Origin: Sipunculus nudus
Taxonomy: Eukaryota > Annelida > Sipuncula > Golfingiida > Sipunculidae
Length of the DNA stretch: 64,000 nt
Assembly (NCBI GenBank): GCA_026874595.1
Contig: CM049319.1
Span: forward strand, 4,122,601 to 4,186,600
Direction of reading: 5' to 3'
Part shown: in pieces, positions 10,980 through 24,300 of the stretch
Numbering within the stretch: the first letter of the stretch is position 1
Layout of the letters: every line of letters begins with the position of its first letter
Position numbers and translations under genes: made by a program
The notes under the pieces: generated by a model
Seen by the model: only the letters and a program-made list of their open reading frames with translations
Databases searched by the model: none
Told to the model about the DNA's origin: nothing

Positions 10980-13704
10980 TAGCTCAGCTGACTATAAGTC
11001 AGTATTATATAATTTAAAAAAGTTATGGGCCCAAACATAATGGACTTTGTAAAAAAATCAGGAAGATATTTGGTCACTTAAGACCAAAAGTTTTAAAGGT
11101 AGGGACTTTTTCCAGTAATACAACTTTAATACACAAGGATTTAATCTGTTTAAATCTGAAATTTGAAAATAAAAGCTGCAAAATTAGACTAGTTATTGAA
11201 TTTTTTGGAGGCTCTTGTTGTATTCCCTTTACATTGTCAAGCAGTCCACTTTGATGACTGTAGGTCATTCAGTGCACATCTCTATGCTCCCCAGGCTGTT
11301 GGCATAATTTTAGATGTCCCCAAAATATCCTACCATACCAAAAACTGGGTCATTAGGACTTTGTTCTTTCGAGATATTAAGGAAAAAAACTCTGTTTTCC
11401 ATAAAAAAAGCCATTGTTACACTTCAAGGCTGCCTAATATCAAAACCACTGATCTGTTTTTGATCGTATTTAGTATTCACATTCTTTCATACATTTTCTA
11501 TGAACATACCAAAAATTAGGTCAGTATTGGGTATTATTTTGAAGTTATGGGCCAAAACATAATGCAATTTTTTAAAAAATCAGGAAATATATTTACTCAC
11601 CTAACATGAGAATTGCTGAACCTAGAGACTTTTTTTCAGGAATGTAACTTTATTTAATCAAGATTCAATTGTTTACCCAAAATTAGATCTGAATTTTGCA
11701 AATTTTTCAAGTTATTAGCATAAATAAAAAATCAATACCTTAAATTTTGTCCAACTTTGGCACTGTTGATTTAATTTTCACAGCATATATACATAAGGAT
11801 TTAATCTTTTAAATTCTGAAATTTCAGAGAAAATTATTGGAAAGAATAGCTTTTATTCATGTTTTCATACACCATGTCAAGTGTTGTTTACATCTAGCCC
11901 ACCTAGTAGTACAGCCTTCACTTGCATTATGTAACCCACCCCAGGCAGCTTGCCTTGGGTCAGCTTGGCCACTACCAGCAGGCTTCCCCTCTGCCCTGCA
12001 TTCCCCCCCCCCCCCCCAGATGGTGCATAAACTAGATGAATGTTATTATTTTCTGTATTTGATTCATTCTTATTCTAGGCTATGCTACATTTTAGATTTT
12101 GTATTGTACCACCAGGGTTACAATGATTAAAGTGTACATTTAATTGTGTCCACAAAGTGGTGTATTGCTATGAAAGTGTGGATGTTCATGAGATAAGTAA
12201 TTCCTTACTTCAGAAGAGTATAAACTTCACCAGGTGTGAAATTGACGATTAATTCCAGTAATAAATTAAAACTGGGATAGTAATTAGCACAATGATATTG
12301 TTTGTCCCTCATTCAACCAACAGTGTGTATACTTTATTTGAAAAGATGTTTTATTTTATCAAATTTACTGAAACTTTTATTTTATTTTGGTGAATAAAAT
12401 TAAGCATGTACTGAAAACTCCAATGTGCAAAACTTTTTAATAGTGATTCAAGGAATATTCTTGTAGATGCCATGTTGTGGCATTATTTTCTTTTAAATTC
12501 AGTTTAAACATTTATGATTTAAAAATAATAAAATATATGTGTATGCATAATATGACCCAATATGAGCTACACTCTGGATATATGATGATTGCAACTTTTG
12601 CAACAATTCTAATATTTTAACTTATAGTTTCAGTTTTTTACTCTGTATATATAATGATTGCAACTATTGCAACAATTCTAATATTTTAACTTATATTTTC
12701 AGGTTTTTTATTAAAAATTTATAAAACCTGTAAATAAAAAAAGATTCAGATAAAAACTTCTTAATGGAAAAAGTGGATATGCTTAAAAAAATAGGATTAT
12801 ATATAAACTTAAATGCATTATTTCCTTGTAAGTGAAATAAAGGTATTAGTCCATTCTGTCCACTTGCCTGTCCATCTGTAAATTTTCATATGCATCACAG
12901 TATCTCAAAACTGTTAATGTTTTTCTTCATGACAGTCTTGTCAGAGTATTAGTTTGCAATCATATATTTAGAACTTTACCATAACCAAGTAGGAGGGCCC
13001 CTTTCCTCTTAGCTTTTCATATTCTTATATCAATGAAAAACATTACAATAGCATATTTCTACATCCACCTTTGTGGTGCCCTCACTTTCCCTTCTCCGAA
13101 CCCCATCCCAAAGTCAGCCTCAATAAGCAAGAACAAGATGAATCAGATATATTCATACTTTAATATTTTGTATAACTATTCGTCCATAGGTACCTATGTA
13201 CATGCCAGAAATTATGTCAATATTGTGTAATATGTAGACATAGTGGGCATCACAATAATGTACCTTGTCAAGACAAAAGAGATATTGTGTCATACAGTCA
13301 CAAATTCATAAATCACTTCATCAGCATAGTTAATCATAACATCATATCTGTCAAATTGAAAGCTTGCAGACTACCTTACACTTTAGATCCTTCAACAAAT
13401 AGCCTTATCATCATTCTACTACTGCTTATTACTGCTGTCATTGCATTCATATTTGCTCAAATATATCACAATTTTCAACCCCTCCTAAATAAATAAAAAA
13501 TAAACCACTATATTTGACTCTATTAATCCATCAGTCAGGTAATTTCATTTATCATTTACTCACATATTACATTACATTCCTTTATAATAGCCCAACATGT
13601 TCATGATATTCATAAGCTTTATTGACTCGATATAGTATCACAGTGGAGAAACATTTATAGTCCAATCACGATCAGCTGAGCGCCGTGACCCATGGGTCCC
13701 TTGT
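10980..13704 (+). mobile_element. Family B element, copy 2 (internally deleted 5' end)
   Basis: Starts TAGCTCAGCTGACTATAAGTC and then jumps to internal sequence AGTCAGTATTATATAATTT, so the second arm and the GTCC tract are missing. The rest is closely similar to 40574-43320. Ends CAGCTGAGCGCCGTGACCCA...TCCCTTGTTT. Carries a C homopolymer at 12002-12017 and a local duplication at 12578-12713. Confidence 0.88.
13360..13496 (+). other. Short hydrophobic open frame inside family B copy 2
   Basis: Encodes [20 protein letters not shown] with short polar ends, and stops at TAA. The same frame lies in copy 4 (42975-43111), differing by about one base. It would be one membrane helix. The flanks are equally similar, so there is no evidence of selection and I do not call it a gene. 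Confidence 0.35.
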
Positions 13705-16700
13705 TTAGAAAATGGTTGTATCCGAAATGAAAACTTTCTTAAAAGAGATAAAAAAGTACAAGCAAATCACAGAATCATATTAAAAAATTTAGTTTCATGG
13801 ACCTGCATGTATTACAACATCATCATCTTTATGAAAATTGTATTTTCATATGTACCAATATTCCTGACAACCTACTGGACACTTAACTTCATTTCTTTAG
13901 CTTTACTGGAGGAGTCCCAGGCATTGCAACTTGCTATACTAGCAAATACAAGGTCAAAGGTCAATTTATTTTGAAATCATTATAAAAACAGTAGAATATC
14001 TTATTATGTCAAAACAGGTGAAGAGTGGATACAGACAAGCTTTTACTGTTGTGGGCCAATGTCAGATACCACTGATACCATTGTCATTATCCCAGTTCAT
14101 AAAAAATGGCAGGGAATCATGGCATGTTACAGGTTGTCTCATGCTACAATAACCTACAGTTTGCTGTGACTGTTTACGATTGTCCTGGCAAATTGATCAC
14201 GGGAAATCCAAGCATATCATAATATCCAATATGTCAGAATATTGTAACGAAACAATCACCCGGTGTCATATAAAGATATCTTTACTGGGATTGTCATCAG
14301 TTGCAGGGTAAAAGGTCACTGTAAATACAGCCATAGTCATTTTTTTTAGCTGTATCTTAACACGTGAGGTTAGTCAGGTCTTATTCTTATATAATTACAG
14401 CATATATGTCTATGGTTATTTCTGATATTTGTAGGCCTTAAATTTCTTTAGCAAGTCAAGCCAGATTTGATCCAACGTCTGTATGAATGTTGTTATTCTA
14501 TACATGCCTGGCTAGAAGTATCCATGGGACTGCAAATAGTGTTTGGCCTTTGTTCTTGTGACAGTATTAAGATAGCAGCATCACTTTGTTCTTGTGAGCA
14601 GCATCACAGTATTCAGACAACAACCTGACTTGTCTGCCAGCTAGTTGTTTCCAGTCACTTACGCAGCTGTCATAGTGATATTGGCTGGCACAATTGATGT
14701 GACAAGGGCCATCTAAGACCAAATGACTCTGGGCTTTATTTGAGGTTTCCATTCCTCAAAGTCATACTTTGTTGTTGATTTGACACCCTGGAAAAGGTAA
14801 TGAAACCATGTTGTAATGGTTTCAGAATAAACCAGTTGAGATTATTGGAACATTATGTTTTTTGCCTCATTTCTGCATGCTGTGAGAGTAACTGACAAGA
14901 GTAAGTCACTTGCTGCAAAAACTTGTCTTTTACGACTTGTTGGTAATCTTATAACTGTGTAGCATTTTGTTGTGGTTGTTCATAAGTACTGGGGCAGTTT
15001 GTACTTTCCCAGGTGAGGACAGTCTTGCTTACCTCAAGACCATGGCAAATACAGGCATGTAAGGCAGTCTGTGAAGAGCAATTAAGAGAGCACTTGTTAG
15101 ACCATTTTAGGTCAGCATCTCCAGGACTGCATTTTGTCCCAATATGTTCAACATTGAGAGAATTATTGAACTTTAAATGAAGTCATTTTCTAACTCCTGT
15201 TAAATTTTATAAATGCTTGATGAGTGTCTTGTGTGCATGTATTTGTTAACAAATGCTGAAACACTGTGTGTTTTATACACACTTTATTAATTGCCATTTA
15301 AATTTTTTTCTGCAGCATGCTAAATTAATCAGTGCCTTAATGGACAATAACATATAATAGGCTGGTGACTTCAGAGCTGTCAGAGCCCAATTGTATCCCT
15401 GACAGTCCATCGAACACAAGATATAATAAATCACAATAGTGCCTCAGAGATTCAGTGTCATAACAGACCTGCATATCTCAAGTAAAAAATTTGTTATTTC
15501 ATTACTCAGTAAGTATTAACTTCATTTGAGTACTTGATTACTCAGCGCAGTCCTTATTTAACATATTCTCTTCACTGCCAAAGGAAAGATTGTATTTCTT
15601 ATCCAGAGTAAACAAGATATATTATCTTGTCATATGAAAAATATTCCTTCATTTAATATCCCAAGATATCATTTCTTGCCTTAAGATGTTTTGTTTTGAT
15701 AACAAGAAAAATTATTTTATCATTAGAAAAAAATTTATTGACCATAAAAAAAAATCTTGCCCCAATTCCTAGAAAGTGTTTTTCTATCAGATATTATTTT
15801 TATATAAAAAGAAATTGCAGGGAGTGGGGGAAGAAAATTAATCTTTTCAAGAAAATTATTTTTGGCAGAGACCAACCACCCACCAGCACCATCTGTCAGA
15901 GCAGACATCTAATGCGACTTAAATGTTAACAGGATGTGGACATGAAAAATCAGTTTCATCTTCAGTGTAGATCATCAATAGTACTGAAATATTCCCACTA
16001 TCAAAAGACATTAGTATTACATCTTTTCTGCAGATAGTAACTATTTTCCCAAGAGTGATATTGCAGATTTTCACTCTAGGTGAGGTTTTGACTGCTCTAA
16101 TTCTGTCTAATAAGAAGTGTCAAGTAGACCTGAAATATAAGGAAATTGAAAGTAGAGGAAAAGAGAGTAAGGTCCATCCAGAATTTAAATCCATGTCGTA
16201 CTCACACAAGTCCAGCATACTAACTACATGGCTAAATAAGCAAGCTTCAGTGGCAAACAGGTCATTCTTTACATGCATACCTGTAACATCCCCTTGGAGA
16301 GAATTCTGACTTCAGAATGAGGTTCATTAATTAATTATCCGAGAAGTCACACTTTTAGTGAACTAGATGCTGTAATAATACTCAACAATCTTTCTGTGGG
16401 CTCCAATGGTGCCATCACAGACAAGCCCCCACTTTGTCACATGAACAGACCTTAAATATAAAGTTATTTTTACTGTGGGAAAATTGAGTAGGGTCCACCC
16501 AGGATTTGAACCCATGTGGGTGGCACAGTATTCGAGTATTCCAACCGCTTTACAAATAATGCAAACTTCTATGGTGAGACAGTGAGCTTCACCTTTACAT
16601 GACTCCCTTACAGAAATGAACTGAAACATACCACCATTTTACTAACTAGTATCTGGGATGTTTTTACAGATCATTGAACAGGTAAGATCACTGTTTATAT

Positions 16701-17430
16701 AATGTAATTTTCATTGACATTTCTGACAATACATACAGTCCATTTCAGAGTATTGAAATCTGAAGAAAAATTTTCAAATTGACAGTTTCACTGCCAAAAT
16801 GTTGTATGAATTTTTTTGTGGTATTTATTGGTTTATGATAATTTAAGACAGGATATAATTTCATATATAGCCTTAAATTGCAGATTTGAAACATATGGGA
16901 AGAACAGATACATCTAATATGAAACAGTGACCTTATCAAGGAGTTGAATTTAAGGCTATGAGATAGTAATGCTTTGTTAGTTATTGTCTCTTAATCAAAG
17001 AGTATAGGAGATATCATTAAGATGCCAGGTTATTGCTTTTGAACAGATGCCTTATGGGAAGGAAGCCATCATTCTGGTTCTTCTTACTTCGTTGTGAGGT
17101 CAGATATGCTGCCGAGCTAATGGAATTTTGACACAGCTGTCAGAAAGATGGATTATAATTCCCAGCGTACACTTTTCAGCTACTCAGAGAGCCTGCAAAA
17201 GACTCAAAGATCATCTCCATATGATATTAGTATTCATTCATCTGGAGGGTGGGGCTGTATTTCAGCGGCAGAAACTTTATAAAAACTCAAAAATAGGCTG
17301 GTAAAAATAGCTGCATTGTATAATCAGGTTATCAATTCTCAGAAGAGTTTTTAGTTGATATCAGATTAGAATCCCAGGCATAAAAGTGATACTGTTATTC
17401 ATCAACGTCAACTGCAGTCCCCACCCCCCT
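13705..17430. other. No gene recognised; SINE remnants only
   Basis: Apart from the SINE heads at 16175-16600 I see no exon with domain similarity and no clear repeat ends. A PH-domain exon of the PLCL gene could lie here, but I found none. Confidence 0.5.
16175..16600 (-). mobile_element. Two diverged tRNA-derived SINE heads, minus strand
   Basis: Minus strand reads GGGTTCAAATCCTGGGTGG near 16500 and GGATTTAAATTCTGGATGG near 16180. Both look like B boxes followed by TGG-TGGACC. Offset between them is about 320 bp. The stretches share CTTAAATATAA / CTGAAATATAA flanks, so they may be a tandem pair. Confidence 0.6.
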
Positions 17431-17809
17431 CAGAGATGTATAACCCACAGCAGAGACTTATTTAGCCAGTATTAGAAATATAACATCCAGCAAATATATA
17501 TTGCCACTAGCTGAAAAACAACCACAAACAGACGTGAACCTTCAGCAGACATTATAACCTCCCAAAGACATATATAACCTCCAACAGAAATGTATTAACC
17601 TCAACCAGAAATGCAACCGCCAGTTTTTCTACCTGTAGCAGATATTTGAAACTCAAACAAAATGCAAAACCTGTAGCAGATGTACAACCCCCTTGAGAAT
17701 AATCACTTCAATTAATCTCTTCATCAGATAAACAATGTCTCACAAATGTACAATATTCTTGAGGTTAATAACTTTCAGCAGATCCACATATTCCAACTGT
17801 TGTAAAACC

Positions 17810-19315
17810 TCCATCAGATACGGTCTCCATGCAGTACTTTACAACCTCCATCAGATACAGTCTCTGTACAGGACTGTACAACCTCTATTAGATACAGTCT
17901 TGATGCATTACTTTACAACCTCCATCAGATACAGTCTCTGTGCAGTACTTTACAATTAACCTCCATCAGATACAGTCTCTGTGCAGTACTTTACAACCTC
18001 CATCAGATACAGTCTCTGTGCAGTACTTTACACCCTCCATCAGATACAGTCTCTGTGCAGTACTTTACAACCTCCATCAGATACAGTCTCTGAACAGTAC
18101 TTTACCACCTCCATCAGTACAGTCTCCTGCATTACTTTACAACCTCCATCAGATACAGTCTCTGTGCAGTACTTTACAGCCTCCATCAGATACAGTCTCC
18201 ATGCAGTACTTTACAACCTCCACAAGATACAGTCTCTGTACAGTACTTTACAACCTCCATCAGATACAGTCTCTGTGCAGTACTTTACAGCCTCCTTCAG
18301 ATACAGTTTTCATGCAGTACTTTACAACCTCCATCAGATACAGTCTCTGTGCAGTACTTTACAGCCTCCTTCAGATACAGTCTCCATGCAGTACTTTACA
18401 ACCTCCACAAGATACAGTCTCTGTACAGTACTTTACAACATCCATCAGATACAGTCTCCACGCATTACTTTTCAACCTCCATCAGATACAGTCTCCACAC
18501 ATTACTTTACAACCTCCATCAGATACAGTCTCTGTGCAGTACTTTACAACCTCCATCTGATACAGTCTCCATGCAGTACTTTACAATCTCCATCTGATAC
18601 AGTCTCTGTTCAGTACTTTACAACCTCCATCTGATACAGTCTCTGTACAGTACTTTACAACCTCCATCAGATACAGTCTCCATGCAGTACTTTACAACCT
18701 CCATCAGATACAGTCTCTGTACAGTACAACCTCCATCAGATACAGTCTCTGTACAGTACTTTACACCCTCCATCAGATACAGTCTCCATGCAGTACTTTA
18801 CAACCTCCATCAGATACAGTCTCTGTACAATACAACCTCCATCAGATACAGTCTCTGTGCAGTACTTTACACCCTCCATCAGATGCAGTCTCCATGCAGT
18901 ACTTTACAACCTCCATCAGATACAGTCTCTGTACAGTACAACCTCCATCAGATACAGTTTCTGTGCAGTACTTTACAGCCTCCATCAGATACGGTCTCCA
19001 TGCAATACTTTACAACCTCCATCTGATACAGTCTCTGTACAGTACTTTACAACCTCCATCAGATACAGTCTCTGTACAGTACTTTACAACCTCCATCAGA
19101 TACAGTCTCCATGCAGTACTTTACAACCTCCATCTGATACAGTCTCTGTGCAGTACTTTACAGCCTCCATCAGATACGGTCTCCATGCAGTACTTTACAA
19201 CCTCCATCAGATACAGTCTATGGCAGTACTTTACAACCTCCATCTGATACAGTCTCTGTGCAGTACTTTACAACCTCCATCAGATACAGTATCTATGTAG
19301 TACTTTACAACCTCC
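17810..19315 (+). repeat. 37-bp minisatellite array, about 40 units
   Basis: Unit is approximately ACCTCCATCAGATACAGTCT followed by CTGTGCAGTACTTTACA (37 bp). Variants include CTCCATG for CTCTGTG and 32-bp units lacking TTTAC. Because 37 is not a multiple of three and the unit lacks + strand stops, all three + frames stay open for long stretches. I do not regard these as genes. Degenerate related units (AACCTCCA-CAGA) flank the core at about 17430-17810 and 19315-19440. Confidence 0.95.
18682..19000 (+). repeat. Higher-order repeat of 106 bp in the minisatellite
   Basis: The segment starting CCATGCAGTAC recurs at 18680, 18786 and 18892, each holding two 37-bp units and one 32-bp unit. A separate 185-bp (five-unit) higher-order period is marked by CACAAGATAC at 18221 and 18406. 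Confidence 0.85.
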
Positions 19316-19439
19316 ATATGAACTGTTACTTCTACCATCTAATGCTTGACCTCTAGCAGATGCCCAATCCTTGGCAGAACCATAACTTCCTGGACCTGAT
19401 AATCTCAAACAGATTCATAAGCTCTAACAAATACAAAAT

Positions 19440-20735
19440 ATTTCTGTGGAATAATATTTCATTAATCTGTGGATCTGGACAGATCTTGCCTTAGGAAAAA
19501 AACAAGCAGCAAATATTAATGAAATCATTACCTCCTTGCAACAAAAAGGAGGTTATGGTTGGTCAGTATATGTTCAGTTCTGCTGAAACAACCAGAGATA
19601 GTGAGAGACACTGATGAATTTATAGTGCTATACACTATCAATATTCACATCAAGTAAAGGTCAAAGAAATATATTTTGATTCCTATTTTTTTTATAATAA
19701 ATGATGATCCTCTTGGAAATTTATATTAGTTGTTGCTTCAGCCCATCTATAGGACTATGGAGCTTTGACATATTCTGTTTATCAAGTATACAATATGGCC
19801 AGCTTTCCGTGTCCTGTTTCTTGCTAGCAATCCAATTGTCAAGGACATTTTTGTAGAAAACAAAAACTTTCAAAGACATAAAAAAGATGTGGAAGAGAAT
19901 TTTGTGGACATCAGCAAGCCAAGCTTAGGAATACCTCCATTTTCATTCTTTTCTCTGCTTTCAGAATTCCATTTCTTTACATGTTTAAAGATAAAAAAAA
20001 AGAAAAATTTTCATCAGCTGAACCTTCCATCCTAGGCAGAATCTGTAAAGTATGTTAACATGTTAACTTAATTTACTGAACAGTTCCATCTGCTTATTTG
20101 CATTTACAGTGGACAATCCTGATATACCTTCCCTTTACTTAATGCCCTGGTCATGTTTATATTGAAATGTTGTTATGAAACCTTTGACCTCCGGATTTTA
20201 TTATGAAATCCAGTGCTTTTCATGTTGAAAGTTGGTTTATTGGCATAGCCATTTCTTTGCCAGAAAAGAAAGGGCAGTATTGCATAACAAATTTTCAAGT
20301 GGTGACATAAATCATGCCCTAGGAAAATTAACCGCCCGTGACTGTGGTATAATACAGAAATGGTGAAAGGGAAAATGTTCATATGGTTTATGATTCCAGG
20401 TTTAGCATCTTATAATATTATACTTTACTCCAGATACTGCTTCGTGAATAGATCTATAATGTAATAATTGAATGCTTGGCATGCAGTGTAGAGTTTAAGA
20501 TAACCTATTACATTGTTTTGTTAGTTCACCATGGTGCTAGATCACAAAGAAAGTAACGATTTTATAGTATCAGTTAGTATTTTTTCATGTTCAAGCTGCT
20601 GATATTCATATAAACCTACTTACATTGATTATACAATTTGCAGTAAATCATGCCAACCCTACAAAGTTGACAGTTAGATTGACTTTTTTATGTCTGAATT
20701 AAATATTTCATTAAATATATGTTATTTATACACAG
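19440..20735. other. Sequence between two minisatellites, nothing recognised
   Basis: Non-repetitive AT-rich DNA with no supported exon. Confidence 0.5.
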
Positions 20736-21245
20736 TTGTAGGTTTCATATACATAACATAGATACACAGTGAAATACCGGCAGCATACTACCATAAAAAC
20801 ACAAATGTATAAACATACTGCCATAAACATACAATCAAATGTATATAACATGCTATCATAAACACACAAGATAAATAGCCGTTTGAAGCATGCTACCATA
20901 AACACATAAATCAAATATAGAAAAAATCCTACCATAAACACACAAAACAAATACCAGAAGCATTCTACCATAAACACATAAATCAAATATGGTAAAAACC
21001 TACCATAAACACACAAAACAAATACCAGAAGCATTCTAAGATAAACACATAAATCAAATATACAAAAAAAATCCTACCATAAACACACAAAACAAATACC
21101 AGAAGCATTCTACCATAAACACAGATCAAATATAGAAAAAAATACTACCATGAACATGCACAAAACAAATACCAGAAGCATTCTACCATAAACACAAATC
21201 AAACATAGAAAAAATATTACCATGAACATACAAAACAATTACCGG
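20735..21245 (+). repeat. Minisatellite of about 70 bp, compound unit
   Basis: Alternating ACCATAAACACATAAATCAAA and ACCATAAACACACAAAACAA-type half-units with AATACCAGAAGCATTCTA, about six to seven copies with variable spacing. It ends 35 bp before exon 1. A long minus-strand open frame (20726-21034) reflects the repeat and is not supported as a gene. Confidence 0.88.
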
Positions 21246-21279
21246 AAGTACACTAAATTTTTAATTATATTTTTTTCAG

Positions 21280-21319
21280 CCCCAGATGATTTAGTGGAGC
21301 GGCAGCAGATGAGGGACAG
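21280..21319 (+). CDS. PLCL: PLCL exon 1 of window (linker before EF-hand)
   Basis: A 40-nt exon between a pyrimidine-rich TTTTTTCAG acceptor and a GTAAGA donor. It encodes [12 protein letters not shown] and shares a split Arg codon (AG|G) with the next exon. The position fits the helix between PH domain and first EF-hand. It is the least certain exon because it is short, but phase and splice sites agree. It begins with two bases of a split codon, so another exon must lie upstream. Confidence 0.7.
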
Positions 21320-24300
21320 GTAAGAATGATTAATTAAGATATGTTTTTTTTTAAAGTAAGTGTAGGAAAAAAGTGGCAGGAAAAAATTGATTTGGAAAAA
21401 TCTTAAATCTGAGTTGAAATAAACTCATAGAAATAAGGTTTGGAAATGAAATCCTGTGACTTTTATCTAAATGATTTCACTTAATTACATTGGCAAGGAT
21501 TTAGACTGTCTTATGAATGTTTATTTTGTTGGATTTATAACAGCGTCAGGAGGTCTTAAATTGTCCTTTCCTAAGAAAAAGGGGATTTCCCCTTGCTTCC
21601 TTTTGATAAAAGAGGAAAATCACATGAGATAATGTAGTTTGGATTGAGGGTTATGCCCTACAGATTTACTGCCTTTGTTTCAGTTGTCCCAGAAAGACTT
21701 TAGATTTAGCATAATTTCTATTTATTCAGATCTGTAATGGAATAAAGATATCATAACCAAAGCCCATGAAAACTGAACAAAAATAGTTTATACCATAGAT
21801 AAAGCCTCCTCAGAAAGAAGTATTATCAAAGTATTACTTTATCAAAGCAGACAAAATGTTGTCATTGCATGTTATATTTATGAATATATATTTATATACA
21901 TAATCTATATCCAGGTGGCTTCAGGAGGTGTTTGAAACAGCTGACACAGACAGCAGTGGGAAGTTGAAAGAAACTGAAGTAGTACAGCTCATGAAGAAGC
22001 TCAATGCTGGCTTAACAACAGGCAAAGTGCAACAAAAACTCAAGGTAGGTTCTAGCCTAAGTTCACTGCCCCGATGTGAAAATACTTAAACGATGCCATC
22101 AGTTAGTTATAAAGGCCTGTTAGTCATTCATGATTCATGGCTTGGTATAATTTTTTGAGTGATGCTCCTCAGTTTAACTACCCCATGTCCACCTATTTTT
22201 ACCTCCAAGAAGAAGTTGAACATAGGGCTTGTGTTCTTGTATATATCTGCCTGTTCCACTGTTTTTTAGCTCAGCTGACTGTAAGTCATCTGAGCTATAG
22301 CGATCACCCTTTGTCCGTCGTCTGTCTGTCTGTCCGTCCATTAACCTGGCACAAATCGTAAACGCTGGACCTAGAAACTTGTAATTTGACATTCTGAGAG
22401 GTCCATGAAAAATCTCCTTGGAAACCAGAAATGAGGTCTCTGTTACCCATATCCTTCGAGCTATAGGGCCCCAGAGTACCCCCCGGAATAGTAAAAATTT
22501 CATACAAAAACTTCAATATCTCATTAACTACATCACTGATGGTCATGATTTTTGGCATACATATTGATCATGAGATGTTCCATCAGTTCCTGCAGACTGG
22601 TGGCACCACCTGTATTTTTCTCTATTTTTGAGACCTTTAAAAATATGAACATCTGTCAACAGGGCACAAATCGTAAAGACTGGACCGAGAATCATCATTC
22701 TTGACACAGTGAGAGACCAATGAAAAGTCTCCATGGAAACCAGAAATAAGGTCTCTGTTACCCATATCCTTTGAGCTGTGGGGCTCCCAATTACCCCCCC
22801 CCCCCCTAGAATAATGGTAAATTTGATAAAAAAAACTGCAACATCTCAATAACTACAACACTGATGGTCATGATTTTTGGCATACGTATTGATCAAAAGG
22901 TGTTCCATCAGTTCCTGCAGACTGGTGGTGCCACCTGTATTTTTTCAAATTTTTACCATTTTTTTCTCTATTTTTGAGAACTTTAAGGATGTAGTTATCT
23001 GTCAACAGGGTACAAATCGTAACGAATGGACCTAGAATCTTCATTCTTGACACACAGGGAGACCCATGAAAAGTCTCCATGGAAACTTGAAATTAGGTCT
23101 CTATTACCCATATCCTTTGAGCTATGGCACTCCAAAGTACAGCTCAGAATAATGGAAAATTTGATACAAAAGCTGAAGTATCTGAACAACTAATGCAGAG
23201 ATCACCATAATTGTTTGCATGGATATTGATTATGGAGTGTTTCATCAGTTCTGCAGACTGGTGGTGCCACCTATATTTTATTCAATTTTTCGAATTTTTT
23301 CTCTATTTTTGAGACCTTTAAGGATGCTGTCATCTGTTAACGTGGCACAAATTGTAACAACTGGACCTAGAATCTTCATTCTTGTCATGCAAGGAGACCC
23401 ATGAAAAGTGTCTGTAGAAACCTGAAATTAGGTCTCTGTTACCCATATCCTTCAAGCTATAGGGCTCAGAAGTAACCCTCAGAATAATGGAAAATTTGAT
23501 ACAAAAGCTGAAGTATCTAAACAACTAATGCAGAGATCACCATGATTCTTTGCATGGATATTGACCATGTGTTTTTATTAGTTTCTGCAGACTGGTGGAG
23601 CCACCTGTATTTTTTTAACGTATACGCATTTTTTCTTTATTTTTGAGATATATAAATACAGACACAATCTTTGCCTGTTGGTTAATCTGTTTGATGCTTA
23701 AGGTGAATGGGTGTATACTACCATTTAGATGATAAAATTTCCTTTTACAAATCTCTTCCCAGTCAGCTGAGCATCATGACCAATGGGTCACTTGTTTTTT
23801 ACATGATATATAATAAAAAGACACTGATTAAATTCTGTGAGATTTTGTAAAGATTGATGAACAAATCTCAAGGTTAAATGCCTGTGTTTTCCTCAGGTTG
23901 ACTACCCCCTCCCCCCCCCCCCCCCCCCACCAACTGAATTGACCTGAAACAGAAATTTGAACAGAGAATATGTATTCATGTAAGTCTGTCTGTCTGTCTG
24001 TCAGTCTGGGTATAAACAGTTACAAATTGATTTCAGCAATACCTTTTTAAGAGGAGTTTTGTCTTTTGGCCAGGGAAAGTGTCAATTTTATTTGTATCTG
24101 GATAAAGCTGCAGACTTATTTGTCTTTGTATATCTGTCTTGAAATAGACTAGAAAGGAAGGGTCAGTGCTGCTGACACAAGATAGAATATTTTAGAACAA
24201 TTAAGATTATATAGAATTATCAATAAAGATTTCTGAACATTTTTTGCATGGACCTTAAGTTTGGTTTGCAAATCGTTTACTATATTTAGACATTGATGGA

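Noticed and set aside
17940-19300. Long + strand open frames of 114 to 217 codons within the minisatellite
   Set aside because: They arise in all three frames from a 37-bp stop-free unit, have no domain similarity and lack splice or start context.
20726-21034. Minus-strand open frame of 102 codons
   Set aside because: It is a reading of the 70-bp-class minisatellite; repeated Val/Phe/Tyr patterns follow the repeat.
1-21279. Search for PH-domain exons of the PLCL gene upstream of exon 1
   Set aside because: I found no exon-sized frame with PH-like sequence and good splice sites. Absence is not proven by eye.
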